From positions 1 to 46,613 of the forward strand of contig CAKZOA010000141.1 of the NCBI GenBank assembly GCA_937132035.1: 46,613 nt of DNA, read 5' to 3'. Under the pieces are notes generated by a model, which was given only the letters and a program-made list of their open reading frames with translations, was not told the origin of the DNA and did no database searches. Positions 24,021 through 32,824 of this stretch are shown one piece after another. The translations under genes and the position numbers were made by a program. The stretch is from an uncultured Desulfobulbaceae bacterium. Lineage in GTDB: Bacteria > Desulfobacterota > Desulfobulbia > Desulfobulbales > Desulfocapsaceae. Each line of letters begins with the position of its first letter. Positions within the stretch are counted from its first letter, which is position 1.

Positions 24021-24656
24021 TCAAAGTGACTGCAGTTCACCCTCGTGCTGGGCGTGTTCTAGTCTCTGCAGATAATGAGGCGAAGTAAAGTTTTCCAGTA
24101 AGCGGATACCCGCCCGGGTCATGATTGATTCCGGATGAAACTGCACCCCTTCCACCGGCAGTGTTTTGTGCCGGACCCCCATCAATTCTCCCTGTTCGGT
24201 TTTGGCGGTAATGCTTAAGCACTGAGGCACCGTGGCATTTTCTATAACCAGTGAGTGATAGCGCATACCTTCGAAAGGAGTATCGAGTCCTTCGAAAACC
24301 CCTCTGCCGTCGTGATGAATCTCACTGGTTTTGCCGTGCATGATACGCCCGGCCCTCACTGTTTTGCCGCCGAAGGCCTCGCCGATGGCCTGATGACCAA
24401 GGCATATGCCCAGCACCGGAATTCTGTCGCCAAAATAGCGAATCGCCTCGATGGATATGCCGGCATCTGCGGGAGTGCCGGGACCGGGAGAAATCAATAG
24501 CCTCTGTGGTTCGAGAGCGGCTATCTCCTCGACTGTCACCGTGTTGTTGCGAAAAACTCTGATATCGGCCGTCATGCCCGCTTTCTTGTAGCTGCCGGCA
24601 ATGGTCTGCACAATATTGTAGGTAAAGGAATCGTAATTATCGATTATGGCAAGCAT
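24021..24656 (-). CDS. trpG: anthranilate synthase component II (glutamine amidotransferase)
   Basis: The 211-residue class I amidotransferase supplies ammonia to TrpE. The catalytic cysteine is in LGICLGHQAIGEAFGG, the oxyanion region is ISPGPGTP, and the histidine-glutamate pair is in VQFHPESIMT. A stand-alone TrpG of this kind can be shared with folate synthesis (PabA), but tight linkage to trpE (3 bases) and trpD marks it as the tryptophan enzyme. The tail after about residue 190 is short and charged. Confidence 0.95.
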   Translation of the reverse strand: MLAIIDNYDSFTYNIVQTIAGSYKKAGMTADIRVFRNNTVTVEEIAALEPQRLLISPGPGTPADAGISIEAIRYFGDRIPVLGICLGHQAIGEAFGGKTVRAGRIMHGKTSEIHHDGRGVFEGLDTPFEGMRYHSLVIENATVPQCLSITAKTEQGELMGVRHKTLPVEGVQFHPESIMTRAGIRLLENFTSPHYLQRLEHAQHEGELQSL

Positions 24657-24659
24657 CTT

Positions 24660-26162
24660 TTAAAACCCCTTCTCCGCTAGCTCCACAGCTCTTCTCAGCC
24701 CCATGGATTTATTGACCGTCTCCTCAAACTCTTTTGCCGGATCGGAATCGGCGACGATACCCGCACCCGCCTGGATCCAGAGATTGCGTCCCTTCATGAC
24801 GAAGGTGCGTATGGTTATGCAGAAATCCATATTGCCCGAAAAACCGAAATACCCGACAGACCCGGCATAGGGACCGCGTCGTTCAGGCTCGAGTTCGTCG
24901 ATTATCTCCATGGCGCGGATCTTCGGTGCTCCGCTTACCGTACCGGCAGGAAAACAGGCGGCCATGACATCAAACTGATCTTTTCCCTCGGCTATGATAC
25001 CGTGCACACCCGAGACTATATGCATGACATGTGAATATCTCTCGATTACCCCGAGATCGCGTACCTCGACGGTGCCTGCCGCCGCCACTCTGCCAACGTC
25101 GTTCCTGCCAAGATCGACCAGCATAAGATGTTCGGCCCGTTCCTTGGGATCTGCAAGCAAATCCTCCTCGAGTGCCTGATCTTCCTCGACGGTGCCCCCC
25201 CTCTTCCTCGTCCCCGCTATGGGGCGCAACTCAATCGAGACGCCCTCCTTTCGTACCAGAATTTCCGGTGATGAGCCAATCTGTACAAGGTCATCGATTT
25301 TAAGAAAAAAGAGATAAGGGCTGGGATTGATATGACGGAGCGCCCTATAGAGCTGCAAGGGGGTGATATCTGTAGTGGTATGAAATCGCTGGGAAAGTAC
25401 TACCTGGAAAATATCACCGGCAAGTATATACTCTTTTGCCTCCTCTACCATTTTATGGAAGAGCTGCGGTTGCATGTTTGAAGTAAAGGTGTGCCTGATT
25501 CCTTCGGTTGCGGTGGCATCAACTCCATATCTTTCAGGCATCGCCCCCCGTACCCTGGCGACAACGCGCTCAATTTCACCTCGAGCGGCGTCATATTGCT
25601 TTTTGGGGGATTGGTCATCGTCGATCCGGTTCCAGCAGACAACCGTCAGGGTCTGCTGGAAACTGTCATGCACCAGGACGATGCGCGGAATGATAAATGC
25701 CGAATCAGGGATATCTATCGCCTCGTGTCTGTCCGGCAGATCCTCGATAAAGCGTACCATGTCGTAGCCGAGATATCCCACCGCCCCGCCACAGAATCGC
25801 GGGAGCCCCTGAGGTTCACAGGCCTCAAAAGAGTTTACCAGCCTACGTATATATTCCAGAGGATTAACGTTTTCGTACTCGATCGTTTCTCCGCTTTCGA
25901 GATACTCAAGTAAAACCCTGCTGCCGCTGGAGCTGAACTTCACTAAAGGATCGAAGCCTATAAAAGAATATCGTCCCCACTTTTCGCCGCCCTCCATACT
26001 CTCAAAGAGAAATATGTGGTCATGCGCTTCTGCTACTTTGGCAAAAAGCGTCAACGGCGTGTCGAGATCGGCAATGATCTTCCTATACACCGGCACGAGA
26101 TCGGAGTCAGAAGCAAATCTTTCAAATTCCTGAAATGGAGGAGAATATGTTTCGTAGGGCAT
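24660..26162 (-). CDS. trpE: anthranilate synthase component I
   Basis: The 500-residue enzyme from the ATG at 26162 converts chorismate to anthranilate. An N-terminal feedback region contains FLFESMEGGEKWGRYSFIG, equivalent to the LLES tryptophan-binding element. The chorismate-binding domain holds VVLSQRF, RPIAGTRKRGGT, MLVDLGRNDVGRV, and FPAGTVSGAPKIRAMEIID. The start is placed where similarity to the family begins (MPYETYSPPFQEFERF). It has no clear ribosome binding site. The frame stays open for 52 more codons upstream, with a possible start at 26318, so the N-terminus is uncertain. Confidence 0.94.
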   Translation of the reverse strand: MPYETYSPPFQEFERFASDSDLVPVYRKIIADLDTPLTLFAKVAEAHDHIFLFESMEGGEKWGRYSFIGFDPLVKFSSSGSRVLLEYLESGETIEYENVNPLEYIRRLVNSFEACEPQGLPRFCGGAVGYLGYDMVRFIEDLPDRHEAIDIPDSAFIIPRIVLVHDSFQQTLTVVCWNRIDDDQSPKKQYDAARGEIERVVARVRGAMPERYGVDATATEGIRHTFTSNMQPQLFHKMVEEAKEYILAGDIFQVVLSQRFHTTTDITPLQLYRALRHINPSPYLFFLKIDDLVQIGSSPEILVRKEGVSIELRPIAGTRKRGGTVEEDQALEEDLLADPKERAEHLMLVDLGRNDVGRVAAAGTVEVRDLGVIERYSHVMHIVSGVHGIIAEGKDQFDVMAACFPAGTVSGAPKIRAMEIIDELEPERRGPYAGSVGYFGFSGNMDFCITIRTFVMKGRNLWIQAGAGIVADSDPAKEFEETVNKSMGLRRAVELAEKGF

Positions 26163-26596
26163 AATGGTCGTATGGTAATGATCTGTGGTGAACCGGCCAT
26201 CACTCCAAAAAAACTGCGGCACACTCGATGAACCGGAATAATTCCACTCTTTATCTAAAAGCCCCAGCTGTTGCGCTCCGAAAAGCAAGGCTTCAGAGGT
26301 CTTTTCCACAAACTTCACAGAGAAGAGAATGGCCTCTGGCCGGTAGCCGGGAGAAGATAAACACGAGCCAACATACCATATATTATGGGAATTACCACCA
26401 CCTTAAATAGAGTGGGTAACGAGAAGAGGATTGCAGGAGTTGCGATTGGAGAGGGTCTTGCCTGGATCGTGGCAGCGTACTGGCTGCAGTGGAGTCCTGA
26501 GGAGAACCCCATCTCAACTTTCCATGGTAGACGGCTGCAAGCTGCTGCGAGCGCATAACCGCTGGACAGCAGGTACGCACTGAAGGAATTGTGACG
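26163..26596 (-). other. trpE leader region
   Basis: These 434 bases lie between the rpsT terminator and the chosen trpE start. The trpE frame runs on through 26318 and includes two tryptophan codons, but not the adjacent pair typical of a trp leader peptide. I found no terminator hairpin followed by a T-run here, so classical attenuation is not supported. A possible -10 (TAATAT on the minus strand near 26383) lacks a good -35. Confidence 0.35.
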
Positions 26597-26637
26597 AAAA
26601 AAAATGGGGTTGAGAAAGCTCTGCCTCCCAACCCCAT
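26597..26637 (-). terminator. intrinsic terminator of rpsT
   Basis: On the minus strand ATGGGGTTG (26629-26637) pairs perfectly with CAACCCCAT (26604-26612) across a 16-base loop, followed at once by a run of eight T. It lies 60 bases after the rpsT stop and separates rpsT from the trp operon. Confidence 0.88.
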
Positions 26638-26696
26638 GCTGCAATCTTAGAAAATCCGAAATGCAAGACGATACAACTTCGAGGATATCGCTCTAA

Positions 26697-26969
26697 TCAG
26701 GCGTTTGCCTCAATTTTGTTTACTCGCCTGGTAAGTCTGGAAATCTTACGGGAACTGTTGCGCTTATGTATGGTTCCCTTGGAGGCGGTTTTGGCAATGA
26801 CGGGAATCGCATCGACCAGCGCGGCCTTGGCCTCTTCTGCAGAACCGGCCTCAACGGCTTCATTGACTTTCCGTATCGCATTCTTCATCTTGGTTTTGTT
26901 AATACGGTTTCGCATACGACGAACCTGAGCCTGGCGGTTTCTCTTCTCTGCAGATTTATGATTAGCCAC
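26697..26969 (-). CDS. rpsT: 30S ribosomal protein S20
   Basis: The 90-residue basic protein begins ANHKSAEKRNRQAQVRRMRN after the initiator and continues with helices rich in lysine, as in all S20 proteins. It binds 16S rRNA early in small-subunit assembly. The start is GTG at 26969, with GAGGAGG eight bases upstream; an earlier in-frame start would add ten non-homologous residues. A GTG start with a strong binding site recalls the UUG start of E. coli rpsT, where poor initiation allows autoregulation. It is monocistronic, ending in a strong terminator. Confidence 0.97.
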   Translation of the reverse strand: MANHKSAEKRNRQAQVRRMRNRINKTKMKNAIRKVNEAVEAGSAEEAKAALVDAIPVIAKTASKGTIHKRNSSRKISRLTRRVNKIEANA

Positions 26970-27349
26970 GAAGTAATTCCTCCTCAAATTTTCTGTCAAT
27001 ATAGTCTATCCGGACATCTCCGGAAATCTCTCATACCTAAATTCACCAGGCGGTTCCACGGGCCTGGTGCTCATGGCAACGACAACTGCCAACGGTTAAG
27101 ATCATAGTTTATACTTCAAACCATGGCTCAGGTCAATGTTTTTCCTGGCCTACAAGGTTTTTTCTCCTTTTCAGGGCTATTTGAAAGCGGTATCATATCT
27201 GCGATACTCTTATGATGCACAAACGTACAATTTATTTTATAGTGGAAATGCTGTAATTCAGCCGCAGAGGAGTGTGTTCAACACATCTCTCCTGCTCACT
27301 TGAAAAATCGCCGCCCACGGCCTACTCGCGCTGCACAATCAACCTCACT
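26970..27349. other. divergent intergenic region with a hairpin
   Basis: This 380-base region separates rpsT from the plus-strand cNMP-domain gene and must hold promoters for both. CACCAGGC (27044-27051) pairs with GCCTGGTG (27062-27069) as a perfect eight-pair hairpin without a T-run, about 75 bases upstream of the rpsT start on the minus strand. It could be a leader structure of rpsT. TCCGGA occurs twice at 27009-27024. No gene is visible. Confidence 0.4.
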
Positions 27350-28450
27350 ATGGGATTTCCTGAAGTCAAATTCAGAATCGTCGAAAACAGAAGATGTCCT
27401 CTCTATACCTATGGTGACACCTTTTGTCTCACGGGCATAGCCATCGCCATGAAAAGCAGCGATGATAATTCCTGCATAACCACCTCCGTAGTGCACACAC
27501 CCTCGGAGAGAAAAAGCTGCAAGATTCTCAACGCCGATCTCACCCGCCTTATTATCCAGTACGAGCGTGGCGATAAAATCCCGGTGTGCATGATCAGCTG
27601 CAGCGGCTGCACCGGCTCCGTACGTCTCGAACATAACAAAGATGACATCCTCAGCCCCCAGGAAGGCGAGGCCATGCTCTCCGATGAACTTTCCTCGATG
27701 ATGCACCTGCTCAGCGGCTTTGCTTTTTTCAAGTCCATCGATCAGAGCAATCTCGACAAGGTCATGCAGTTTTTTCGCATGAAGACATTTAACCCAGGCG
27801 ACGTTATCATTCGCAAAGGCGAGGTCGGCGGCAACTTTTTCATAATTGCCTCGGGCTGTGTCAATGTCCTTAATGAGGGCGGCATTGCCATTTCAACCCT
27901 GAACAAAGGCGATGTCTTCGGCGAGATGAGTCTTATCTGCAACGAACGGGTCAGCGCTACCATCCAGGTGAAGGAGCAGGCGTCGATTCTCTACATAGAC
28001 CGGGAAAACTTCTCTAAAATAATAGAACGTTATCCGACCGTTCAGCTCTATTTCTCAAGGATGATGGCCAATCGCCTGTCCAAATCGAACACGGTGCGCT
28101 CGGCAGATCTCTCCTCGGGGATGATCGGCAACCTCTCGGATATTCCGGCAGAGGCCCTTTTTCAGACGCTGAACATGAACACGAAGACCGGGATCCTGAC
28201 AATCCAGGAACTGAGCCGCGGCACGGCCCGGTTTTCCTTTCGTCAGGGAGCATTGATCAAGGCCAAATACGACGAGATATCAGGAGAAGAGGCTTTCTAT
28301 GAGGTTCTCAAGGAGCATAATGGCAGATTTCGCTTCACCCCCGGCATTCCGCCCGATCAGTTCGAAACTCCGGAAATAGGCTACTTCATGAAACTTTTGA
28401 TGGAGGGAATGCGCAGACTCGACGAGGGCAGGTCAAGATCGGCCAACTAG
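27350..28450 (+). CDS. cysteine-rich / cNMP-binding / DUF4388 (PATAN) protein
   Basis: The 366-residue protein from the ATG at 27350 has three parts. Residues 1-95 are cysteine-rich, with C16, C26, C42, C57, C80, C84 and C87, which suggests a metal or redox site (RCPLYTYGDTFCLTG, then VCMISCSGCTGS). Residues about 122-235 form a cyclic-nucleotide-binding domain (NPGDVIIRKGEVGGNFF, then GDVFGEMSLICNERVSATI). Residues about 258-345 form a DUF4388/PATAN domain (GNLSDIPAEALFQTLNMN, then GTARFSFRQGALIKAKYD). It has no DNA-binding domain, so it probably signals by protein contacts. The upstream extension of the frame is not conserved-looking. Its partner is unknown. Confidence 0.82.
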   Translation: MGFPEVKFRIVENRRCPLYTYGDTFCLTGIAIAMKSSDDNSCITTSVVHTPSERKSCKILNADLTRLIIQYERGDKIPVCMISCSGCTGSVRLEHNKDDILSPQEGEAMLSDELSSMMHLLSGFAFFKSIDQSNLDKVMQFFRMKTFNPGDVIIRKGEVGGNFFIIASGCVNVLNEGGIAISTLNKGDVFGEMSLICNERVSATIQVKEQASILYIDRENFSKIIERYPTVQLYFSRMMANRLSKSNTVRSADLSSGMIGNLSDIPAEALFQTLNMNTKTGILTIQELSRGTARFSFRQGALIKAKYDEISGEEAFYEVLKEHNGRFRFTPGIPPDQFETPEIGYFMKLLMEGMRRLDEGRSRSAN

Positions 28451-28473
28451 CCTGCTGCACCACGAAGAAAACC

Positions 28474-30684
28474 TTATTGTAATTTTCCCATATAATTGAA
28501 GGTAGGCAATTTATACAGCTTACCGCCGGAAATCCTCCGGGCCAGCTCCTCTATATTTTTCTGTCCCATGCGCATATATCTGGTATCGACCACGACAAAG
28601 TCAAAGCCCATTGCCGCCAACTCTTCAAGATAGGCAAGCAGTGAAAACGGTTTTTGCGGCACGGTGAGCACCAGCCCCTCTCTTTTAGCAATTGCGAACT
28701 TTTCTCCCTTCGGACTGACAAAAGTACGGTCGTACTGAAAATGTTTGCTGCCAAGGCGCGAGGTAAAAAGCGCTGGGGCACCATATACGGTCAGCCCTAC
28801 TTTCATTTTCTGTTTTTTCCCCAAGGCAGCGGCGGCAGTGTATCCCTGGAGCATAGAGGCAAAAGCTTCACGGTCAAGTTCGACGGCGACCTGCGTTGCC
28901 CCAAGACCAAACGATTCGGCCGTCATCATCGCCCTGCTGTTGGCCAGATTGAGAGTGTAGTCGCCATACAGGCGCACTTTTTCTCCTGCAAACAGTTGTT
29001 TCTGCGAGATATGGCCCAGCTGGAAGTCTTTAAAGCCGCTGCGGATAAGCTGCCTGATACGCTTGCGATACCTGCCCAGATCCTTGTCGAAAAGGACGGA
29101 CGGCAGAGCCCAGATGAGCTGCCTGCATCGTTTGCCAAGACTTTTCCTGATCAGGGTCGACTGGCTGAGCATCCGTTTATCGATATCGATAATGTACATT
29201 TCCGGCAGAAAGGGCAGCCGGGATGTCACCAGCTTGGCGGAATCGGTGCGCAGCCATAATTTCAGCGGCAAAGAGAACGAGGCCTTTTTCTTCCCGCGTT
29301 GCCGTGCTGCAGGAGCCGACTCGTCTTTGCCGCTGTCCACCGATTTAGGTACTGTCATGCTCTTCTTCAGATTCCGCAGGCCCGTGTTCTCTCTGGTGCG
29401 CAGATGATCAAGCTTTTTTTTCGCCCCAGCCAGCAACGCATCAAGATAACCCTTGTCGGCAAAGCCCGCTCCCTCATCGACTTTGTAAAGCTCGACCTGA
29501 CCTTTTTGCAGCCCCTGCTGGTCTTTTGGCAGCCCCAGTCTGACAGCAGTCCCCGCCGCGGCTGATTCTACCGGCTCATTGCCGGTCCACAGCTTGTGCA
29601 GCGTGAACCCCTGGCGTTCGCCGGTTGATTCGACGTGAAGACGCAGTCTGTCGCCTCGGTTCAGCGGGTATTTAGGGACGATGGTCCCCTCAAGGCACTT
29701 GCCGGTTGATGCAATCTGGCTGAAGCTGCCCAGGTGCAGTCCCATATTGCCGGAATGATGAGCGGAAACGGCATCCTGGGGCTGTGGTGAAAAAAAGTAG
29801 CCGGTGGAGGTCCTGCGGCCCATGGCCTCCTCTGCCAGTACTACTGCCCTGGCAATGGCCTGCTGCTCTTCTTCCTCTGCAGCATCGAGCACCCCTCTGT
29901 AGGCCTCAACGATTTTGCCGATATAATTGGCCGAACGCAGCCTTCCCTCTATTTTTACAGAGGTCACACCGGCCCTCTTAAGCTGAGCCACAGCCTCGAA
30001 ACCCTCAAGATCGTTCATGGAAAAAAGGTACTTGCCGCCCCCGGACGAGCTCGCCTTCCCCCCTTTTTGGCCGCCGCCCCTGCCGGCCCAGGAATACCCC
30101 CTTCTGCATGGTTGAACGCAGCGGCCGCGCAGCCCGCTTTTGCCGCCGAGAAAAGAGGAGAACAAACAGAGGCCGGAAGAGGAATAGCACATCGCTCCGT
30201 GGACGAAGACCTCCAGTTCAACGTTGACACGCGAGGCGAGAGCGGCAATCTCTTTCAGGGTAAGCTCCCTGGCCAGAACAACTCGGTCGCATCCCATTGC
30301 CGATAACGTGGCTGCACCATCGCTGCTGCTGCAGCCCATCAGAGTTGAGGCGTGAATGGAAAGCTGCGGAAAGTGGTTGCGGAGCAGATTCACCAGAGCA
30401 AGATCCTGAACGATAATCCCGTCCGGCTGAAAATCTTGCAGCAAGAAAAAGGTCTCGGCCAGCGACGGCAGATCTTTTTCCAATATGAGGCTGTTGGCGG
30501 CTAAATAGACTCTCTTTCCTAAACCGTGGGCGTATTCGATCATCGCCCCGATTTCGGCTAGAGTCAGATCCCGGGCGAGATTTCTGGCATTGAGGCCCGG
30601 CGCGCCGATATAGACCGCATCGGCGCCTGCGTGCAGGGCGGTGTGAAAAGTTTCGACGGTGCCGGCCGGGGCGAGCAGTTCCAT
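28474..30684 (-). CDS. U32-family peptidase-like protein (RlhA/TrhP type)
   Basis: The 736-residue protein opens with the U32 barrel signature ELLAPAGTVETFHTALHAGA and contains the family motif ELEVFVHGAMCYSSSGLC with further cysteines in GLRGRCVQPCRRGY, which likely bind an iron-sulfur cluster. Characterised U32 proteins hydroxylate RNA (RlhA on 23S rRNA, TrhP on tRNA) rather than cleave protein. A low-complexity serine/glycine insert follows near residues 205-222, and a long C-terminal region occupies 400-736, with NYMGKLQ at the end. The ATG at 30684 begins one base after the pyrR stop. It is the last gene of the hslR-purH-purN-pyrR operon. Confidence 0.88.
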   Translation of the reverse strand: MELLAPAGTVETFHTALHAGADAVYIGAPGLNARNLARDLTLAEIGAMIEYAHGLGKRVYLAANSLILEKDLPSLAETFFLLQDFQPDGIIVQDLALVNLLRNHFPQLSIHASTLMGCSSSDGAATLSAMGCDRVVLARELTLKEIAALASRVNVELEVFVHGAMCYSSSGLCLFSSFLGGKSGLRGRCVQPCRRGYSWAGRGGGQKGGKASSSGGGKYLFSMNDLEGFEAVAQLKRAGVTSVKIEGRLRSANYIGKIVEAYRGVLDAAEEEEQQAIARAVVLAEEAMGRRTSTGYFFSPQPQDAVSAHHSGNMGLHLGSFSQIASTGKCLEGTIVPKYPLNRGDRLRLHVESTGERQGFTLHKLWTGNEPVESAAAGTAVRLGLPKDQQGLQKGQVELYKVDEGAGFADKGYLDALLAGAKKKLDHLRTRENTGLRNLKKSMTVPKSVDSGKDESAPAARQRGKKKASFSLPLKLWLRTDSAKLVTSRLPFLPEMYIIDIDKRMLSQSTLIRKSLGKRCRQLIWALPSVLFDKDLGRYRKRIRQLIRSGFKDFQLGHISQKQLFAGEKVRLYGDYTLNLANSRAMMTAESFGLGATQVAVELDREAFASMLQGYTAAAALGKKQKMKVGLTVYGAPALFTSRLGSKHFQYDRTFVSPKGEKFAIAKREGLVLTVPQKPFSLLAYLEELAAMGFDFVVVDTRYMRMGQKNIEELARRISGGKLYKLPTFNYMGKLQ

Positions 30685-30685
30685 A

Positions 30686-31216
30686 TCAGCTCTCAATTAC
30701 CACCTGGTCGATGTCGTCCCTCTCGCTCAGCTGCACCTGGATACGTTCGTTGGCACGAACGGTGGTGGCCATGCCGATATAGTCTGGCTGAATCGGCAGT
30801 TCCCTGCCGCCACGGTCCACCAGGGCAGCCAGTTGAATTGAGCGCGGGCGGCCATAGTCCATGATAGCATCAAGAGCGGCACGGATGGTTCGACCGGTGA
30901 AGACAACATCGTCAACCAGCACCAGATTCAAGCCCTCCACGGGAAAAACGATATTGGTCGTTTTGACCACGGGGCTCTGAGCAATGCTGCTCCAGTCATC
31001 ACGGTAGAGGGTAATATCGAGACTCCCGGAATCGACTTCGATATCGCTGATGTCATAGATGCGCTCGACAATGCGTTCGGCGAGATAGACGCCGCAGGTG
31101 TGAATACCCACGACCGCCAACCGCTCCACCTTCTGGTTCCGCTCCAACACCTGCAAAACGATACGCTGCAGGGCCAGGGTTATGTCATCCGCAGTCATTA
31201 TTATTCGCTTGTCCAT
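30686..31216 (-). CDS. pyrR: PyrR bifunctional regulator / uracil phosphoribosyltransferase
   Basis: The 176-residue protein has the PRPP-binding loop LVLVDDVVFTGRTIRAALD and the type I phosphoribosyltransferase fold. PyrR binds pyr mRNA leaders in Gram-positive bacteria to attenuate transcription and has uracil phosphoribosyltransferase activity. No pyr gene or attenuator is adjacent here, so its regulatory target, if any, is elsewhere. The ATG at 31216 has GAGG five bases upstream; a GTG two codons earlier would overlap purN by four bases. Confidence 0.93.
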   Translation of the reverse strand: MDKRIIMTADDITLALQRIVLQVLERNQKVERLAVVGIHTCGVYLAERIVERIYDISDIEVDSGSLDITLYRDDWSSIAQSPVVKTTNIVFPVEGLNLVLVDDVVFTGRTIRAALDAIMDYGRPRSIQLAALVDRGGRELPIQPDYIGMATTVRANERIQVQLSERDDIDQVVIES

Positions 31217-31218
31217 AC

Positions 31219-31800
31219 TCACCTCGCCAGGCGCTGCCAGAAAAAATCGATACCTTTGTCGTCGACCAGGTTAATGGCCTCAGGAAAGGCCAGGCACTCT
31301 GCCTCAAAGACCCTGGCGGCAATGTCGTCGACACTGTCATCATATGCCAGGGGAACGCATTTTTGCAGGATAATGGGCCCGGCATCATAAACCTCGTTGG
31401 CGAAATGGACGGTACAGCCGCTGATCATACAGCCCCGCTCCTTTACCGCACGATGAACAACGGAGCCGTAATAACCGTCTCCGCAGAACATGGGGATGAG
31501 AGAAGGATGGATATTGATCACGGCCTTCTCCAGTTCAGGGGGAGGTGTGTAGAGCTTGAGATAGCCGGCCAGACAGATGATGTCTATCTCGTAGCCCGCC
31601 AGAATAGTATTGGTCGCCTGGCTTCCACAGGCGTGGAAGGCCGGGTACCCGTAATTTCGGGCTTTCTCCAAGCCTAGAGCGTCTGCACTATTGGAGATGA
31701 CCACTTCAACCTGCGCCGCCAGTGTTTTTTCTGCTATTCTCTGATGGAAATTGTCCAGCGTCCTGCCGCTGCCGGATAACAGCACCGCCATTTTCAGCAT
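31219..31800 (-). CDS. purN: phosphoribosylglycinamide formyltransferase (GART)
   Basis: The 193-residue enzyme adds the formyl group of 10-formyl-tetrahydrofolate to GAR in purine synthesis. N and H of VINIHPSLIP and the aspartate in NEVYDAGPII are the catalytic positions, and SGSGRTLDNF near the N-terminus is the phosphate loop. The loop after PSLIP reads MFCGDGYYG rather than the usual KYPGLHTH, a mild divergence. It lies two bases downstream of the IMP cyclohydrolase gene, with AAGGAG upstream. Confidence 0.92.
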   Translation of the reverse strand: MLKMAVLLSGSGRTLDNFHQRIAEKTLAAQVEVVISNSADALGLEKARNYGYPAFHACGSQATNTILAGYEIDIICLAGYLKLYTPPPELEKAVINIHPSLIPMFCGDGYYGSVVHRAVKERGCMISGCTVHFANEVYDAGPIILQKCVPLAYDDSVDDIAARVFEAECLAFPEAINLVDDKGIDFFWQRLAR

Positions 31801-31802
31801 GG

Positions 31803-32423
31803 CTACTCTCCTTTGAAAAAGTCATTGGAATCGACATTGATCGCCTCGAGCCAATGGCTGATGGCGGTATCGTAGCGGGAGGTCAGGGCAAAAACCTTGG
31901 TAGCCAGGTAGAAACGGGTCTTTAATGTGGTCGTGCCGCTTTCCAGCATCTCCGCCAGAATCAGCTCATAATCGGAGGGATCGACAACCACCGTTACGTC
32001 CTGGAAATTTTTGGCTGCCGCCCTGAGCAGCGTCGGGCCGCCTATGTCGATGTTTTCGATGGCGTCGCCAAGGCTGCATCCGGGATCGGCCACCGCTTTT
32101 TCAAAGGCGTAGAGGTTGACCGCCACCAGATCGATGTCTGCGATTCCGTGCTGCCGGCACTGACGACGATGCCCCTCATTGTCGCGCTGGTTGAGAATAC
32201 CGCCGTGGACCAGCGGATGCAGGGTTTTAACCCTGCCATCGAGCATTTCAGGAAAACCGGTAAAATCAGATACATCTTTAACTTCAACTCCGCCTTCGCG
32301 TAGTTTTTTGGCCGTACCGCCGGTGGAGAGTATTTCCACGCCCAGAGACTGCAGCCGGGTAGCGAATTCCTCGATACCCGATTTGTCCGTCAAACTGATC
32401 AACGCCCGCTCGATCTTTTTCAT
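31803..32423 (-). CDS. purH: stand-alone IMP cyclohydrolase (PurH N-terminal domain only)
   Basis: The 206-residue protein matches only the N-terminal half of Pur[52 protein letters not shown] and [18 protein letters not shown]. It closes FAICAR to IMP. The usual C-terminal AICAR formyltransferase domain (about 320 residues) is absent; the gene ends cleanly and purN starts two bases later, so this is not a frameshift. AICAR formylation must come from another gene, either a separate AICARFT or PurP. AGGAGAG upstream supports the start. Confidence 0.92.
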   Translation of the reverse strand: MKKIERALISLTDKSGIEEFATRLQSLGVEILSTGGTAKKLREGGVEVKDVSDFTGFPEMLDGRVKTLHPLVHGGILNQRDNEGHRRQCRQHGIADIDLVAVNLYAFEKAVADPGCSLGDAIENIDIGGPTLLRAAAKNFQDVTVVVDPSDYELILAEMLESGTTTLKTRFYLATKVFALTSRYDTAISHWLEAINVDSNDFFKGE

Positions 32424-32431
32424 CTGCTCTC

Positions 32432-32824
32432 CTATTTTTTACGTATGAATTCTCGTATTTTCCTTCTGTCCCGTTTATCCGGCTTGCCTGCCGGGGCCGA
32501 GTGGCCGGCATGAAACATTTTGCGCATCTCACGGGCGTGATGGCGGCGTTGCTTGCTTTCCTCGCTCTCCTCATAGAGAAGTCTCGCCTCGGCAGCCGGT
32601 CTTCGCTGGGCGTTAAGGGCGAGCACGGCCACGTGCCATTCGAGTTCGCCCTTGGTGATCTGGACCACGTCGCCTACATGAACGGTTCGGGAAGATTTCA
32701 CCCGCGCCTCGTTGATATGCACCCTGCCGCCATTTACCGCTTTCGAAGCCAGTGAACGCGTCTTGAAAAAACGTGCCGCCCACAGCCATTTATCTATGCG
32801 TATACCTTGGTCTTTACTGTCCAT
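32432..32824 (-). CDS. hslR: Hsp15-like S4-domain RNA-binding protein
   Basis: The 130-residue protein begins with an S4 RNA-binding domain ([20 protein letters not shown], then [20 protein letters not shown]) and ends in a lysine- and arginine-rich tail. Hsp15 binds free 50S subunits carrying a stalled nascent chain, alongside RqcH-type quality control in some bacteria. It heads the purine/pyrR operon, eight bases ahead of the IMP cyclohydrolase gene. Confidence 0.9.
   Translation of the reverse strand: MDSKDQGIRIDKWLWAARFFKTRSLASKAVNGGRVHINEARVKSSRTVHVGDVVQITKGELEWHVAVLALNAQRRPAAEARLLYEESEESKQRRHHAREMRKMFHAGHSAPAGKPDKRDRRKIREFIRKK

Noticed and set aside
26505-26637. A second copy of AACCCCAT downstream of the rpsT terminator suggested an antiterminator for trpE.
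   Set aside because: It lies downstream of the T-run, so it would be transcribed too late to affect that terminator, and the hairpin fits as the normal end of rpsT.
30055-30130. A glycine/serine-rich stretch in the U32 gene looked like a frameshift or assembly error.
   Set aside because: The frame stays open and the conserved U32 sequence resumes in the same phase (KYLFSMNDLEGF), so it reads as a low-complexity insert.
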